Shown: piece after piece, positions 55,057-64,000 of the stretch
Layout of the letters: the number at the start of each line of letters is the position of its first letter
Numbering within the stretch: position 1 is the first letter of the stretch
Assembly (NCBI RefSeq): GCF_031157835.1
Contig: NZ_JAVIDR010000007.1
Span: 62,001 to 126,000, forward strand
Direction of reading: 5' to 3'
Origin: Acinetobacter rudis
GTDB lineage: Bacteria > Pseudomonadota > Gammaproteobacteria > Pseudomonadales > Moraxellaceae
Length of the DNA stretch: 64,000 nt
Position numbers and translations under genes: made by a program
Notes under the pieces: generated by a model
Database searches by the model: none
What the model saw: only the letters and a program-made list of their open reading frames with translations
Told to the model about the DNA's origin: nothing

Positions 55057-55857
55057 ATGAAAAAACGACCAATAATAGCAATAATTACATGCTTGTTGGC
55101 TGGTTGTCCTTCAGATAAAAATACTCACTACTCGACCCTGACTAGCGAGCACTCTAAAGAAAAAATTAATAAGATTATCGAACATGAGGTCAAACCAAAC
55201 ACTCACTTAAATTCTGGAGATTTAATTGATCGTGTTTCAGCCCCTTTCCTCGGGACTCCTTATCTTGCCAACACACTCGTGGGCGGACCAGACCAACAAG
55301 AAATTCTGGTGATTAATCTTGATGCTGTTGATTGTTTTACTTACCTTGATTATGTTGTTGCACTGACAAAATCACATGATGAATCTTCTTTTGAACATGC
55401 ACTCATTAATGTACGATATAAAAATTCAGATGTAACTTACTATAACCGCAAGCATTTTTTCACTGATTGGTATGCAAGCTCGCCACAGAATGCAGTAGAT
55501 ATCACCTCCACGTTAAGCTCAGATGCCATTACTGTAGAAAAAGTATTAAACCAAAAAGAGGATGGTAGTGAGTATATCAAAGGACTTGGAGCAATTCCCC
55601 GTACAATTACCTATATACCTGGACAAGCAATTCATCAGCAGCTGCTTGATAATCTAAGAAATGGTGATTTAATCGGTATCTACTCTCCAATAAGTGGATT
55701 GGATGTGTCACATACAGGTATTGTCATTAAAAAGAATCGACAAGTTTTTTATCGCAATGCCTCATCTTTAGCTAAAAACAATCAAGTTGTAGACACGCCT
55801 TTTCTCGAATATATGAAGTCAAAACCAGGAATTGTAGTGTTGCGTGTTATGAACTAA
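55057..55857 (+). CDS. DUF1460 amidase-like lipoprotein
   Basis: This 266-residue protein has a lipoprotein signal (IIAIITCLLAGC, Cys near residue 17) and a DUF1460 domain, an NlpC/P60-related fold with predicted N-acetylmuramoyl-L-alanine amidase or peptidase activity. The catalytic cysteine is likely in VDCFTYLDYV, after FLGTPYLANTLVGGPDQQE, and the histidine in DVSHTGIVIKK. It would act on peptidoglycan from a membrane anchor in the periplasm. The gene is monocistronic and divergent from mesX. Confidence 0.85.
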   Translation: MKKRPIIAIITCLLAGCPSDKNTHYSTLTSEHSKEKINKIIEHEVKPNTHLNSGDLIDRVSAPFLGTPYLANTLVGGPDQQEILVINLDAVDCFTYLDYVVALTKSHDESSFEHALINVRYKNSDVTYYNRKHFFTDWYASSPQNAVDITSTLSSDAITVEKVLNQKEDGSEYIKGLGAIPRTITYIPGQAIHQQLLDNLRNGDLIGIYSPISGLDVSHTGIVIKKNRQVFYRNASSLAKNNQVVDTPFLEYMKSKPGIVVLRVMN

Positions 55858-55890
55858 TCAGCGATTGTTCTTTGTAAAATAACAGTACAT

Positions 55891-55924
55891 CAGTGCCATG
55901 CGTTTGAGATACAACATGGCACTG
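55891..55924. terminator. Hairpin between the DUF1460 gene and rlmA
   Basis: The perfect 10-bp stem CAGTGCCATG/CATGGCACTG has a 14-base loop. Outer sequence GATTGTT/AACAATC (55863 and 55927) can extend it. No long T-run follows on either strand, so terminator strength is uncertain. Confidence 0.5.
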
Positions 55925-55949
55925 AAAACAATCAATACACAGAAGACAC

Positions 55950-56753
55950 TTACTTCTTCTGGAATAAATAAAGCTGAAAGCTTGCTTTGACATCTAACAT
56001 ATCACGTTGCTGTAGCGCTTCACGTCTTTCTGCCTTTGCTTTGTAAGCATATGGTGTCATCGCAATCAGCTGTCCAAGTTGTTGTTGATTCAAATGCAAG
56101 TCAGCATCAATCACCTGTTGTTCAACCAAATCAAAGTTATCTTGTAACTGTGCAATAAATTTCTCTGGTTGATGTGGGCTCACCTGATCAAATAGAGCTT
56201 CACGCATAGCATAGAGGTGGTCTGTTGCAGGTGTAACTACCAATAAGTACCCCTTAGGCTTCAGTACACGCAAAATTTCTGCTTCTGGAATAGGACTAAA
56301 CAAGCTACTACATACATCTATACACTCATCTAATACAGGCAAAACAGCACCAGTAGCCACCACCCAAGTCACTTTTGAATTAAGCTTTGCCGCAATCTGC
56401 ACTGCATTTTTAGCAATATCCACAGCCACACACTGCATCACCTCAGCTTGCATAGCACTGGTATAGTAGCCCTCACCACAACCAATATCGAGTAAGTTTT
56501 CTACACGCAGCTGATGTAATCGTTGTACAACTGCTTGTTGCAAAGGTGCGTAAAAACCAGCAGATAGAAATGCACGGCGCGCTTCAACCGATTGAGGAGT
56601 ATCACCTGGCTGCTTACTATGTTTGTGTTGTACAACATGTAAATTAACATAGCCCTGCTTCGCCACATCATAACTATGATTATGCTCACAGTACCAACGT
56701 TTACCTTCCTGTTGTAATGCCGAATCACAAATAGGGCACATCAGTAAATTCAT
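55950..56753 (-). CDS. rlmA: 23S rRNA (guanine-N1)-methyltransferase RlmA-type
   Basis: This 267-residue SAM-dependent methyltransferase has an N-terminal zinc finger (C6, C9, C22, H26 in MCPICDSAL...WYCEHNH). SYDVAKQGYVNLHVVQHK follows, the RlmA signature. The SAM motif is LLDIGCGEGYYTSAM (residues about 86-100). RlmA(I) methylates G745 of 23S rRNA helix 35. RlmA(II), which methylates G748, is mainly Gram-positive. The gene is upstream of the dcw operon end and has its own transcript. Confidence 0.88.
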   Translation of the reverse strand: MNLLMCPICDSALQQEGKRWYCEHNHSYDVAKQGYVNLHVVQHKHSKQPGDTPQSVEARRAFLSAGFYAPLQQAVVQRLHQLRVENLLDIGCGEGYYTSAMQAEVMQCVAVDIAKNAVQIAAKLNSKVTWVVATGAVLPVLDECIDVCSSLFSPIPEAEILRVLKPKGYLLVVTPATDHLYAMREALFDQVSPHQPEKFIAQLQDNFDLVEQQVIDADLHLNQQQLGQLIAMTPYAYKAKAERREALQQRDMLDVKASFQLYLFQKK

Positions 56754-56782
56754 GTTTTACTCCACAAAATCGATATTTTTAT

Positions 56783-56820
56783 CCATTAAAAAAGTCGGCA
56801 AATGCCGACTTTTTTAATGG
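56783..56820. terminator. Strong terminator of the dcw operon
   Basis: A perfect inverted repeat with 18-base arms (CCATTAAAAAAGTCGGCA and its complement) has an AA loop. It lies 6 bases after the mraY stop. On the minus strand it has a GC-rich core followed by TTTTTT. Confidence 0.93.
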
Positions 56821-56826
56821 ATTTGA

Positions 56827-57945
56827 TTAACGTAATTTTAACGTCATTAGACCCAAAACAACTAATATAATGGTAATAATCCAAAAACGGATTACAACTT
56901 GTGTTTCACGCCAGCCTTTTTTCTCATAATGATGGTGTAAAGGTGCCATTAAAAACACACGTTTGTTTCGAGTTCGCAAAGAACCAATTTGTAAGAATAC
57001 AGAAATTGCCTCTACCACAAACACACCGCCCATGATCGCAAAAACAATCTCTTGGCGTACCATAACGGCAATCGTTCCAAGCATTGCACCAAGGGCCAAT
57101 GCACCTACATCCCCCATGAAGACTTGCGCAGGATGAGCGTTATACCAAAGGAAGGCTAAACCAGCACCCACCATAGCTGCACAAATCACCACAAGCTCTG
57201 AAGCATAACGTACATATGGAATATGTAAATATTCAGCAAAACGGAGATCACCAGCCAAGTAAGCAAATACACCAAGACCTGCAGCAACTAAAACAACAGG
57301 CATAATGGCTAGGCCATCTAAACCATCTGTTAAGTTCACTGCATTGGAACCACCATTAATGACCAAATAAGTAAACAAGATAAAGCCAATTCCCATTGGT
57401 ATTGCAGACAATGGAATGCTGAGGTTCTTAAAGAATGGAATCAGTAGATCCAACATATCTGAGGAATGCTCTGGACTATGTTGCCCCTTCGCAATCACAT
57501 AAAGCGCAATACCAGCGGCTAAAGATCCGACTGAAGTCCAGAAGAACTTCTTACGCGCAGGCAAACCAGCATTATCCTTATAACGTACTTTAATCCAGTC
57601 ATCGGCCCAGCCTACTGCACCAAATACCACCATAACAAATAACACAATCCAAACATATGGATTTGAAAGATCCGCCCAAAGCAGTGTACTCAAACCAATA
57701 GAGAGCAAAATTAAAATGCCCCCCATAGTTGGTGTGCCCATTTTTTTGGCATGATTTTCTGGTGCGAAGCTACTAACAGCCTGACCATATTTTAGTGCGT
57801 GTAATTTGCGAATCATGATTGGTCCCAGTGCCAAACCAATGATTAGCGCGGTCAATACACTAAGTAATGAGCGTAGTGTTAAATATCGAACTACCTGAAA
57901 CGAACTGTTATAGCCCGAGAGTTGTTCAAATAACCATAACAGCAT
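56827..57945 (-). CDS. mraY: Phospho-MurNAc-pentapeptide translocase MraY
   Basis: This 372-residue polytopic membrane enzyme makes lipid I from UDP-MurNAc-pentapeptide and undecaprenyl phosphate. Family motifs: [26 protein letters not shown] (DD motif), [13 protein letters not shown] (catalytic Asp), [11 protein letters not shown] and [13 protein letters not shown] (HHH). All are intact. The start overlaps the murF stop by one base. It is the last gene before the terminator; the usual murD and ftsW that follow in many gammaproteobacteria are not here. Confidence 0.97.
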   Translation of the reverse strand: MLLWLFEQLSGYNSSFQVVRYLTLRSLLSVLTALIIGLALGPIMIRKLHALKYGQAVSSFAPENHAKKMGTPTMGGILILLSIGLSTLLWADLSNPYVWIVLFVMVVFGAVGWADDWIKVRYKDNAGLPARKKFFWTSVGSLAAGIALYVIAKGQHSPEHSSDMLDLLIPFFKNLSIPLSAIPMGIGFILFTYLVINGGSNAVNLTDGLDGLAIMPVVLVAAGLGVFAYLAGDLRFAEYLHIPYVRYASELVVICAAMVGAGLAFLWYNAHPAQVFMGDVGALALGAMLGTIAVMVRQEIVFAIMGGVFVVEAISVFLQIGSLRTRNKRVFLMAPLHHHYEKKGWRETQVVIRFWIITIILVVLGLMTLKLR

Positions 57946-59354
57946 TAAAATTTCTCCATCAGATCAGTCATCAACGTTTCCATATGGGTAAAACGAGATC
58001 CTTTGAACAAGAAACTCATCTGTTGGTGTTGATGCTGGTCAATTAATTGTATTAAATACTTTAAAGCATCCGCCTGTGTTGCAAAGGCATGTATATTGTT
58101 CTGTGCAGAATTTGATGCGGCACCAGCTGCTGTTTGTATGGCATAAGCCCCAACAGCAATTACAGCATCTAAAGCCAAAGTTGAGATATCTCGGCCTAAA
58201 TCATGATGCTCTTGTTCTGATGCATCACCGAGTTCACCAATATCTCCCATCACCATCACTTTAAATCCGGCTTGTTGAGTCAGAACTTGAGCTGCTGCAC
58301 GCATTGAGCTTGGATTAGCATTATAAGTATCGTCGATGAAAAGTGTATTTCTTTTATAAATAAAGTTTAATCGCCCTTGCGCATTTTTTGCAGCGACTAA
58401 ACCATCAATAATTTGTTCTAAACCAACTCCAATTGCTAAAGCAAATGCAGTAGCTGCTTCAGCATTATGCACGTTATGTAAACCAGCAAAAGGTAATTCT
58501 AACTGACGATGACCCACTGGTGTATGCAAGACAAAACGAGAAGATTGAGCGAGAAGTTCAATATCAGAAGCATAAACATCTCCGCCTTCACCAAAACTCA
58601 GACGTTGTTTGCTTACAACTGCTTCGGTGATTTGAGCTGTATAATCATCTGCTGCAGGCACAATTGCAGTACCATTCGCTTGGATATGTGCATATATTTC
58701 AGACTTTGCACGACAAATTCCATCGCGCCCACCAAACTCACCTAGATGTGCTGTGCCAATATTCAAAATCCCTGCAACATGTGGTTGTACCATCTGTGCG
58801 GTATAATCGATCTCACCGGCATGACTAGCACCAAGCTCCATTACTGCGTATTGATGATCAGCATTCAGCTCAAGTAGCATCATCGGTACGCCAAGATCAT
58901 TATTCAAATTGCCCCGTGTAACCAAAGTAGGGGCACAGCGTGACAAAATACTGCCTAACATTTCCTTAACAGTGGTTTTACCACTACTGCCAGTAAGGGC
59001 AATCACTTTTAATTGCGGATACTCACGACGACGATAAGCACCCAAATGCCCCAAGGCTAAACGCGTATCGGCCACAATCAATTGACAAATATCAAGATTT
59101 TCAATTGGTTCGCTCACAATCGCAACTTGACAGCCTTGTTTAGCGACCTGTGGTACAAAATTACGTGCATCGAAACGCTCACCTTTGAGCGCTAAAAAAG
59201 CATCACCTGCTTCCGCATGGCGAGAATCTGTCAATATACGTTTAATGGGGTGACTCGGTATTCGATCTAAATACCATCTACCTTGCGTCGCTTGTTCTAA
59301 TTGTTGCGCCGACCAAGGCACTAAAGCCACAGTACTTGTCGTCGAAGTATGCAT
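57945..59354 (-). CDS. murF: UDP-MurNAc-tripeptide D-Ala-D-Ala ligase MurF
   Basis: This 469-residue Mur ligase adds D-alanyl-D-alanine to the UDP-MurNAc-tripeptide in the cytoplasm. The ATP loop is [15 protein letters not shown] (residues about 118-132). [27 protein letters not shown] and [16 protein letters not shown] are MurF signatures, the last being specific for MurF. It is 8 bases downstream of murE and overlaps mraY by one base. Confidence 0.96.
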   Translation of the reverse strand: MHTSTTSTVALVPWSAQQLEQATQGRWYLDRIPSHPIKRILTDSRHAEAGDAFLALKGERFDARNFVPQVAKQGCQVAIVSEPIENLDICQLIVADTRLALGHLGAYRRREYPQLKVIALTGSSGKTTVKEMLGSILSRCAPTLVTRGNLNNDLGVPMMLLELNADHQYAVMELGASHAGEIDYTAQMVQPHVAGILNIGTAHLGEFGGRDGICRAKSEIYAHIQANGTAIVPAADDYTAQITEAVVSKQRLSFGEGGDVYASDIELLAQSSRFVLHTPVGHRQLELPFAGLHNVHNAEAATAFALAIGVGLEQIIDGLVAAKNAQGRLNFIYKRNTLFIDDTYNANPSSMRAAAQVLTQQAGFKVMVMGDIGELGDASEQEHHDLGRDISTLALDAVIAVGAYAIQTAAGAASNSAQNNIHAFATQADALKYLIQLIDQHQHQQMSFLFKGSRFTHMETLMTDLMEKF

Positions 59355-59362
59355 GCTAGCTC

Positions 59363-60853
59363 CTAGAGTGCTGGATATGAATGAGTAGAACCATTGCTGT
59401 GATCTAGTGCGCCACGCACTTCCACCACATCATCAAACCAATGACGTACACCATCGATTTCTTGGTAGTTTTCATGCCCCTTACCTGCAATTACCACAAT
59501 ATCACCTGCTTGAGCATGTTTTACGGCATATTTAATTGCTGCACGGCGGTCATGAATTTCCTCAACATCGTGTCCAGAAAAATTAATACCTTGCTTCATA
59601 TCTGCAAAAATCTGAGCTGGATCTTCAGTACGAGGGTTATCTGAAGTTAAAATCAATTGATCCGCAACAGCCAATGCTGCTTGGCTCATTAATGGACGCT
59701 TGCCTCGGTCACGGTCACCACCACAACCAAAAATTGCCCATAGACGATGATTTACATGGCGTTTTAATGTATTCAAAACCTGAGTTAATGCATCAGGAGT
59801 ATGAGCATAATCAACGACAAATAGGCGTTCAGCATCACGAATGACTTGCATCCGTCCAGGCGCACCCTGTAACTTTGGCACAAGACGTATTAATTCAGCT
59901 AAATCATAACCTGCCTGCTCCACCATAATGAGACTTGCTATGAGGTTCTCAATATTAAAATGGCCTAACAATGGGCTATGAACTTGGTATTCAGCTTCTC
60001 GTGTTTTCAAATGGAAGCTTACGCCATCTAAACTATATTGAATTGCAAAGACCTGATAGTCAGCAGATTGGCGTGTAGAATATGTTAAGACTTTTACATG
60101 TGATGGATTATGACTAATCGCATCTAACATGACATTTGCATATGCATCATCTGCATTAATCACTGCAACTTTTAGGCTTTTAAAAGCAAATAACTGTGCC
60201 TTGGCTTCAGCATAAGCTTCAAGTGTTCCATGATAATCAAGATGGTCACGACTCAAGTTACTATATGCAGCTATTTCTATATCACAACCTGACAAACGCC
60301 CCTGTTCAAGACCATGCGAACTCGCCTCAATTGCTGCAAATTTTGCACCTTGCTGCGCATATTGATGTAATGCATTCTGTAAATGGATTGCATCAAGTGT
60401 GGTATGACTAGAAGCTTCAAGCTCAGGTAAGATGCCATTTCCTGTTGTACCCATGACCGCACAGGCTTGACCAGACAAGGTCAATAGTTCCGCAACCAAT
60501 CGAGAAATTGTTGTTTTACCATTGGTGCCCGTCACCGCTAAAATACGTGCAGCCGCAAGCTCAGGCTCAGCCATTGTTAGATATTGGCGTTGCCAAATGC
60601 CCATTCGTTGACGTACATCTGGACAAACCCAACTTTCTGATATATCCAAAGCTGTTTCGCTGATTACGCCAATTGCACCATGCGCTAGAGCATCTTGAGC
60701 AAACTGATATGCACGATCTGTATGCGCATAACTGTTAAGTGCGATAAATATTTGCCCTGCTTGTAGCTGACGACTATCTAGACAAAAACCTTTAAATGCC
60801 GAATGCATCCATGGCAATGGTGCTTCAACCGCTTGTATTTCTAAAAAATTCAT
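59363..60853 (-). CDS. murE: UDP-MurNAc-dipeptide meso-diaminopimelate ligase MurE
   Basis: This 496-residue Mur ligase adds meso-DAP as third residue of the peptide stem. It has the ATP loop VTGTNGKTTISRLVAEL (residues about 104-120), the carbamylated-lysine region IEASSHGLEQGRL, YAHTPDALTQVL and GCGGDRDRGKRPLM. The DNPR motif in TSDNPRTEDP selects meso-DAP over lysine, as expected for a Gram-negative. It lies 13 bases after ftsI. Confidence 0.96.
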   Translation of the reverse strand: MNFLEIQAVEAPLPWMHSAFKGFCLDSRQLQAGQIFIALNSYAHTDRAYQFAQDALAHGAIGVISETALDISESWVCPDVRQRMGIWQRQYLTMAEPELAAARILAVTGTNGKTTISRLVAELLTLSGQACAVMGTTGNGILPELEASSHTTLDAIHLQNALHQYAQQGAKFAAIEASSHGLEQGRLSGCDIEIAAYSNLSRDHLDYHGTLEAYAEAKAQLFAFKSLKVAVINADDAYANVMLDAISHNPSHVKVLTYSTRQSADYQVFAIQYSLDGVSFHLKTREAEYQVHSPLLGHFNIENLIASLIMVEQAGYDLAELIRLVPKLQGAPGRMQVIRDAERLFVVDYAHTPDALTQVLNTLKRHVNHRLWAIFGCGGDRDRGKRPLMSQAALAVADQLILTSDNPRTEDPAQIFADMKQGINFSGHDVEEIHDRRAAIKYAVKHAQAGDIVVIAGKGHENYQEIDGVRHWFDDVVEVRGALDHSNGSTHSYPAL

Positions 60854-60866
60854 ATCTATCTCAAAT

Positions 60867-62693
60867 TTATTTTGCAGCAGTCACTGTCGCAAGTGGCTTA
60901 TCTAAAGGCACATCAAGTAGTCTTAAGGACTCTTGCATAATTTTGGCAAATACTGGAGCCGCGACCAAACCACCATAATATTGACCACGTGGATTTTCTA
61001 CGACCACAATAATCGCTAAGCGTGGATCACTAATAGGTGCTACACCAGCAAAAAGTGCTCGATATTCTGTTTGAGAATACCCACGATGATCAGGACGTAG
61101 TTTATGTGCTGTACCTGTCTTACCACCAACACGATATCCTGGAATAACTGCTTGTTTTGCAGTCCCCCCTGGCATGGTGACCTGTTCCAACATCATTAAT
61201 ACATCATCAGCAATTTTCGCTGAAATAATCTGTTCGCCTTTGGGTTGTTGATTTAACTTATAAAGACTTAAATCATGTTTTACACCATGGTTAGCTAATA
61301 CTGCATAACCTTGGGCCAATTGTAAGATTGTCGCATTAAGACCATAACCATAAGCCATGGTTCCGACTTCTGAAACATTCCATTTGCTTGGTGGCAAAAT
61401 TAAGCCCGCACTTTCACCTGGAAATCTTACAGCGGAACGCTGGCCAAAGCCCAATCGTTTAAAGAATGTTGGTAATGTTGAATACGGCATTGATAAAGCA
61501 ATTTTTGCAGAACCAACGTTGGATGACTTAATAATGACCCCTGTCACTGTGAGTGAACCATAGTTATGTGTATCACGAATCGTGTGATTACCAATACGCA
61601 TACTACCTGGGCTCGTTACAATCACGGTGTTTGGTGTGTATTTTCCACTTTCCAAAGCTGCCGCCACAGTAAATGGTTTCATGGTTGAACCAGGTTCAAA
61701 CATATCCACCGCACCACGGTTACGCATCGCATCTTTATTATTTAAACCATCTTTATCATTTGGATTATAAGATGGCCAACTTCCCATAGCCAAAATTTCA
61801 CCCGTTTTTACATCTACAGCAATTGCTGATGCTGAACGTGCATTATTGGTTACACCCACTGCTGTCAATTCACGATACAAAATATACTGTAAGCGTGAAT
61901 CAATACTTAAATGAATATCTTCACCAGGTGTCACCTGTTTAATAACTTCAGGACTTTTTAACCGATTTCCATGCTTGTCTCTTACAATGGTTTGCGCCCC
62001 ATCTGTACCAGATAGGCGCTCATTGAGCTGCATTTCTAAACCTTCAATCCCTGTCCCTTCACTATTGGTCATGCCAATAATCTGTGCATTGGCCTGTGGC
62101 TGAGGATAGTATCTTTTATAAGCTTTCTCAGCATATACACCAGCAAAATTACGCGATGAAATCAAATCAGCTTGTGCAGGCGGTACTTCCTTTTTTAAAA
62201 CCAAATAACGTGAACGAGGCCGCTCATATAAACTCTTTTTCAATTCAGCCCGATCAATACCAACTGCATCTGCCAATTCATCTAGGTTTAAATTTTTCTT
62301 AGGTAACTGATATTTTAATTTGCTACTATTGGGCTGTTTCAGTAAGTCCGCACTTACCTCTTCAAAAGTTTGTTTGGTATCAAAATAATCACGTGGATCA
62401 ATTACTACCTTCATAATTGGCGTACTAATCGCTAACGGCACACCATTGCGATCATAAATTACACCACGCATGGCTTTTAATTTTTCTGTTCTTAAAATAT
62501 TGGCATTGGCCTTATTCTGCAGGAAATCCTTATTGATAACCTGCACATAAAAAGCACGACCAACCAGCCCAATAAAACAGGCAAGCACTACAAACCACAT
62601 AAAATAAAAACGCCACAAATCAAATTCAAGCGTAGGTTTAACGGAAATTGACTGCTTTGCCTTACGTATTGGCTTTCTTTGCTTATCTACCAT
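60867..62693 (-). CDS. ftsI: Penicillin-binding protein 3 (septal transpeptidase FtsI)
   Basis: This 608-residue class B PBP crosslinks septal peptidoglycan. It has one N-terminal membrane segment (LWRFYFMWFVVLACFIGLVG), a pedestal domain with MRGVIYDRNGVPLA, and the transpeptidase motifs STMK in FEPGSTMKPFTV, SSN in IKSSNVGSAK and KTGT in VGGKTGTAHK. The C-terminal PRGQYYGGLVAAPVFA is usual. No insertion or change at the motifs is visible. It follows ftsL by 10 bases. Confidence 0.97.
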   Translation of the reverse strand: MVDKQRKPIRKAKQSISVKPTLEFDLWRFYFMWFVVLACFIGLVGRAFYVQVINKDFLQNKANANILRTEKLKAMRGVIYDRNGVPLAISTPIMKVVIDPRDYFDTKQTFEEVSADLLKQPNSSKLKYQLPKKNLNLDELADAVGIDRAELKKSLYERPRSRYLVLKKEVPPAQADLISSRNFAGVYAEKAYKRYYPQPQANAQIIGMTNSEGTGIEGLEMQLNERLSGTDGAQTIVRDKHGNRLKSPEVIKQVTPGEDIHLSIDSRLQYILYRELTAVGVTNNARSASAIAVDVKTGEILAMGSWPSYNPNDKDGLNNKDAMRNRGAVDMFEPGSTMKPFTVAAALESGKYTPNTVIVTSPGSMRIGNHTIRDTHNYGSLTVTGVIIKSSNVGSAKIALSMPYSTLPTFFKRLGFGQRSAVRFPGESAGLILPPSKWNVSEVGTMAYGYGLNATILQLAQGYAVLANHGVKHDLSLYKLNQQPKGEQIISAKIADDVLMMLEQVTMPGGTAKQAVIPGYRVGGKTGTAHKLRPDHRGYSQTEYRALFAGVAPISDPRLAIIVVVENPRGQYYGGLVAAPVFAKIMQESLRLLDVPLDKPLATVTAAK

Positions 62694-62703
62694 GCCAGAT
62701 GCC

Positions 62704-63036
62704 TTATTGCTTTTGATCTTTTGCGTTTGCCAATGAAATTACGATGGTTTGTGCTGCGGGTGGAGAGTACATTCGCAACTGGGTTACCGCTCGTGTGCCA
62801 ATTTGTGCTGTTGCACCAAAGGTTTCCTTTTCAATTAAAAGACGCCCCCACTCTGCATTTAGATTTTCTTTTTCACGCACTACATCGTTATAACCTGAAT
62901 AGTCTTGACGATAACTATATACTTGCAATACCACCATAAAGGCACTGGCCAGCACCAAAATAAGCAAGCATGCAAAAACAAAGACTTTCTTAATTAATAA
63001 ATCGTGGGGCTGCACCACTTCTTTTTCAGGTTTCAT
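62704..63036 (-). CDS. ftsL: Cell division protein FtsL
   Basis: This 110-residue bitopic protein has an N-terminal cytoplasmic stretch, a membrane segment (VFVFACLLILVLASAFMVVL, residues about 18-37) and a periplasmic coiled coil with ENLNAEWGRLLIEKETFG, the FtsL signature. It forms the FtsQLB complex that activates FtsWI. Short and weakly conserved, it is identified by this motif and by its place between rsmH and ftsI. Confidence 0.94.
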   Translation of the reverse strand: MKPEKEVVQPHDLLIKKVFVFACLLILVLASAFMVVLQVYSYRQDYSGYNDVVREKENLNAEWGRLLIEKETFGATAQIGTRAVTQLRMYSPPAAQTIVISLANAKDQKQ

Positions 63037-63046
63037 GCTCTGCCTT

Positions 63047-63961
63047 TTAGTATGTTAAGCGTTCCGCTACTCTTAACCACGCACTACGAGAACGTGGGTT
63101 GGCTTGGACTTCCTCATTACTCGCTTTAATCCGATCAATTTTTTTCAAACGACGAGTATCAGGTGTTTGTTGTGGTAATCCCCAACCCTCATCTTCTGCT
63201 TTTGTTGATTCTTTTTGGATAAATTGTTTAATCATTCGATCTTCAAGAGAATGGAAACTAATGACTGCTAAACGTGCTTGAGATTTTAGCAAACTTACAG
63301 CTTGTGGTAAAAATAATTGAATGTCTTCTAATTCTTTATTTATTTCAATACGAATAGCTTGGAAAGTACGTGTTGCAGGATGTTTGTGTTTTTCCCACTT
63401 CGGGTGGGCTGCTTTGACAACCTCAGCCAATTGACCTGTTGTTGTCATATGGCCTGCATTTTTAATTGCTTTTGCAATACGACGACTATAGCGTTCTTCA
63501 CCATACTGATAAATCACATTAGCCAAGTGAGTTTCATCTACTTCAACCAACCACTCTGCAGCTGTTAGCCCTTGAGAGTTATCCATGCGCATATCCAATG
63601 GACCATCATGCATAAAACTAAAACCACGTTCAGCCTGATCAATTTGCGGTGAAGAAACCCCCAAATCCGCCATAATGCCATCGACTTGCGTAAGCCCTAC
63701 TGCAATCATTTCTTGTTCTAAATCAGCAAAACTGGCATGAATAATTTTAAAGCGAGCGTCTTCTTGTTCCAACTCTGCGGCAACAGCCAAAGCCTGTGGA
63801 TCTTTATCAAATGCATATACTTTTGAATTTTGATCTAATTTGGACAATAACAAACGGCTATGGCCACCTCGACCAAAGGTCCCGTCTATATAAACTCCTG
63901 TATTGCGACCTGCAAGTAAAGCATCAACAGTTTCATGTAGTAATACAGAAATATGGGACAT
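63047..63961 (-). CDS. rsmH: 16S rRNA (cytosine(1402)-N4)-methyltransferase
   Basis: This 304-residue SAM-dependent methyltransferase (MraW) methylates C1402 in the ribosomal decoding site. It has HISVLLHETVDALL, the SAM motif IDGTFGRGGHSRLLLSKL, GIMADLGVSSPQID, RTFQAIRIEINKEL and SFHSLEDRMIKQF. It is the first gene of the minus-strand dcw operon in this window. Only 39 bases of upstream sequence are visible, so mraZ, if present, would lie outside. Confidence 0.97.
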   Translation of the reverse strand: MSHISVLLHETVDALLAGRNTGVYIDGTFGRGGHSRLLLSKLDQNSKVYAFDKDPQALAVAAELEQEDARFKIIHASFADLEQEMIAVGLTQVDGIMADLGVSSPQIDQAERGFSFMHDGPLDMRMDNSQGLTAAEWLVEVDETHLANVIYQYGEERYSRRIAKAIKNAGHMTTTGQLAEVVKAAHPKWEKHKHPATRTFQAIRIEINKELEDIQLFLPQAVSLLKSQARLAVISFHSLEDRMIKQFIQKESTKAEDEGWGLPQQTPDTRRLKKIDRIKASNEEVQANPRSRSAWLRVAERLTY

Positions 63962-64000
63962 CTTTTCACATTCTATTTAATTAAAATACAGCCCACTATT

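Overview
The window is a stretch of gammaproteobacterial chromosome, almost certainly Acinetobacter. It has low GC and the Acinetobacter arrangement of ponA / pilMNOPQ / aroK / aroB / SPOR protein / gltB / gltD. It also has a six-gene mrp antiporter operon, a MesD/MesX methionine synthase pair and a dcw cell-wall cluster. The window opens inside plsB and closes just upstream of rsmH. I saw no rRNA, tRNA or CRISPR array.

Layout. 1-2252: the end of plsB, a secreted protein of unknown function and a PLP-dependent serine/threonine dehydratase. 2288-7775: a very AT-rich locus of six genes. It encodes a membrane protein with Sel1 repeats, a divergent PAP2 phosphatase and a UbiA-type phosphoribosyltransferase, divergent from GtrA, DprE1 and DprE2 homologues. 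This gene set matches the mycobacterial pathway for polyprenyl-phosphoryl-D-arabinofuranose. 7885-17666: housekeeping genes (recG, comF, a Nudix hydrolase, a LOG-family protein, corA, a patatin, hisIE) plus a VOC protein and a secreted Sel1 protein. 18065-24130: a LysR regulator, a Tat-exported PhoX-like lipoprotein, and a UvrD-like helicase followed by an ABC-type ATPase whose Walker B glutamate is glutamine.

24429-30651 is the mrpA(B)CDEFG cation/proton antiporter operon. It is followed by an accessory patch (30609-33848) with a frameshifted IS605-family tnpB, a PACE efflux gene with a divergent LysR regulator, and a YcgJ-like secreted protein. Related transposon-end sequences lie on both sides of the PACE/LysR pair, and transposon-end sequence seems to supply the last codons of both mrpG and the lysR gene.

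33891-51724: a flavin amine oxidase, glutamate synthase (gltBD), a SPOR protein, aroB and aroK, the type IV pilus assembly genes pilQPONM, and the divergent ponA (PBP1A). 51863-55857: a flavin reductase, the folate-independent methionine synthase MesD with its partner MesX, and a DUF1460 lipoprotein. 55950-63961: rlmA, then mraY, murF, murE, ftsI, ftsL and rsmH on the minus strand. These form one operon for peptidoglycan precursors and septation, ending at a strong terminator.

The strongest candidates for a less described system are the arabinose-donor locus (2288-7775), the helicase/ATPase pair (21213-24130) and the transposon-bracketed PACE/LysR cassette (30609-33318).
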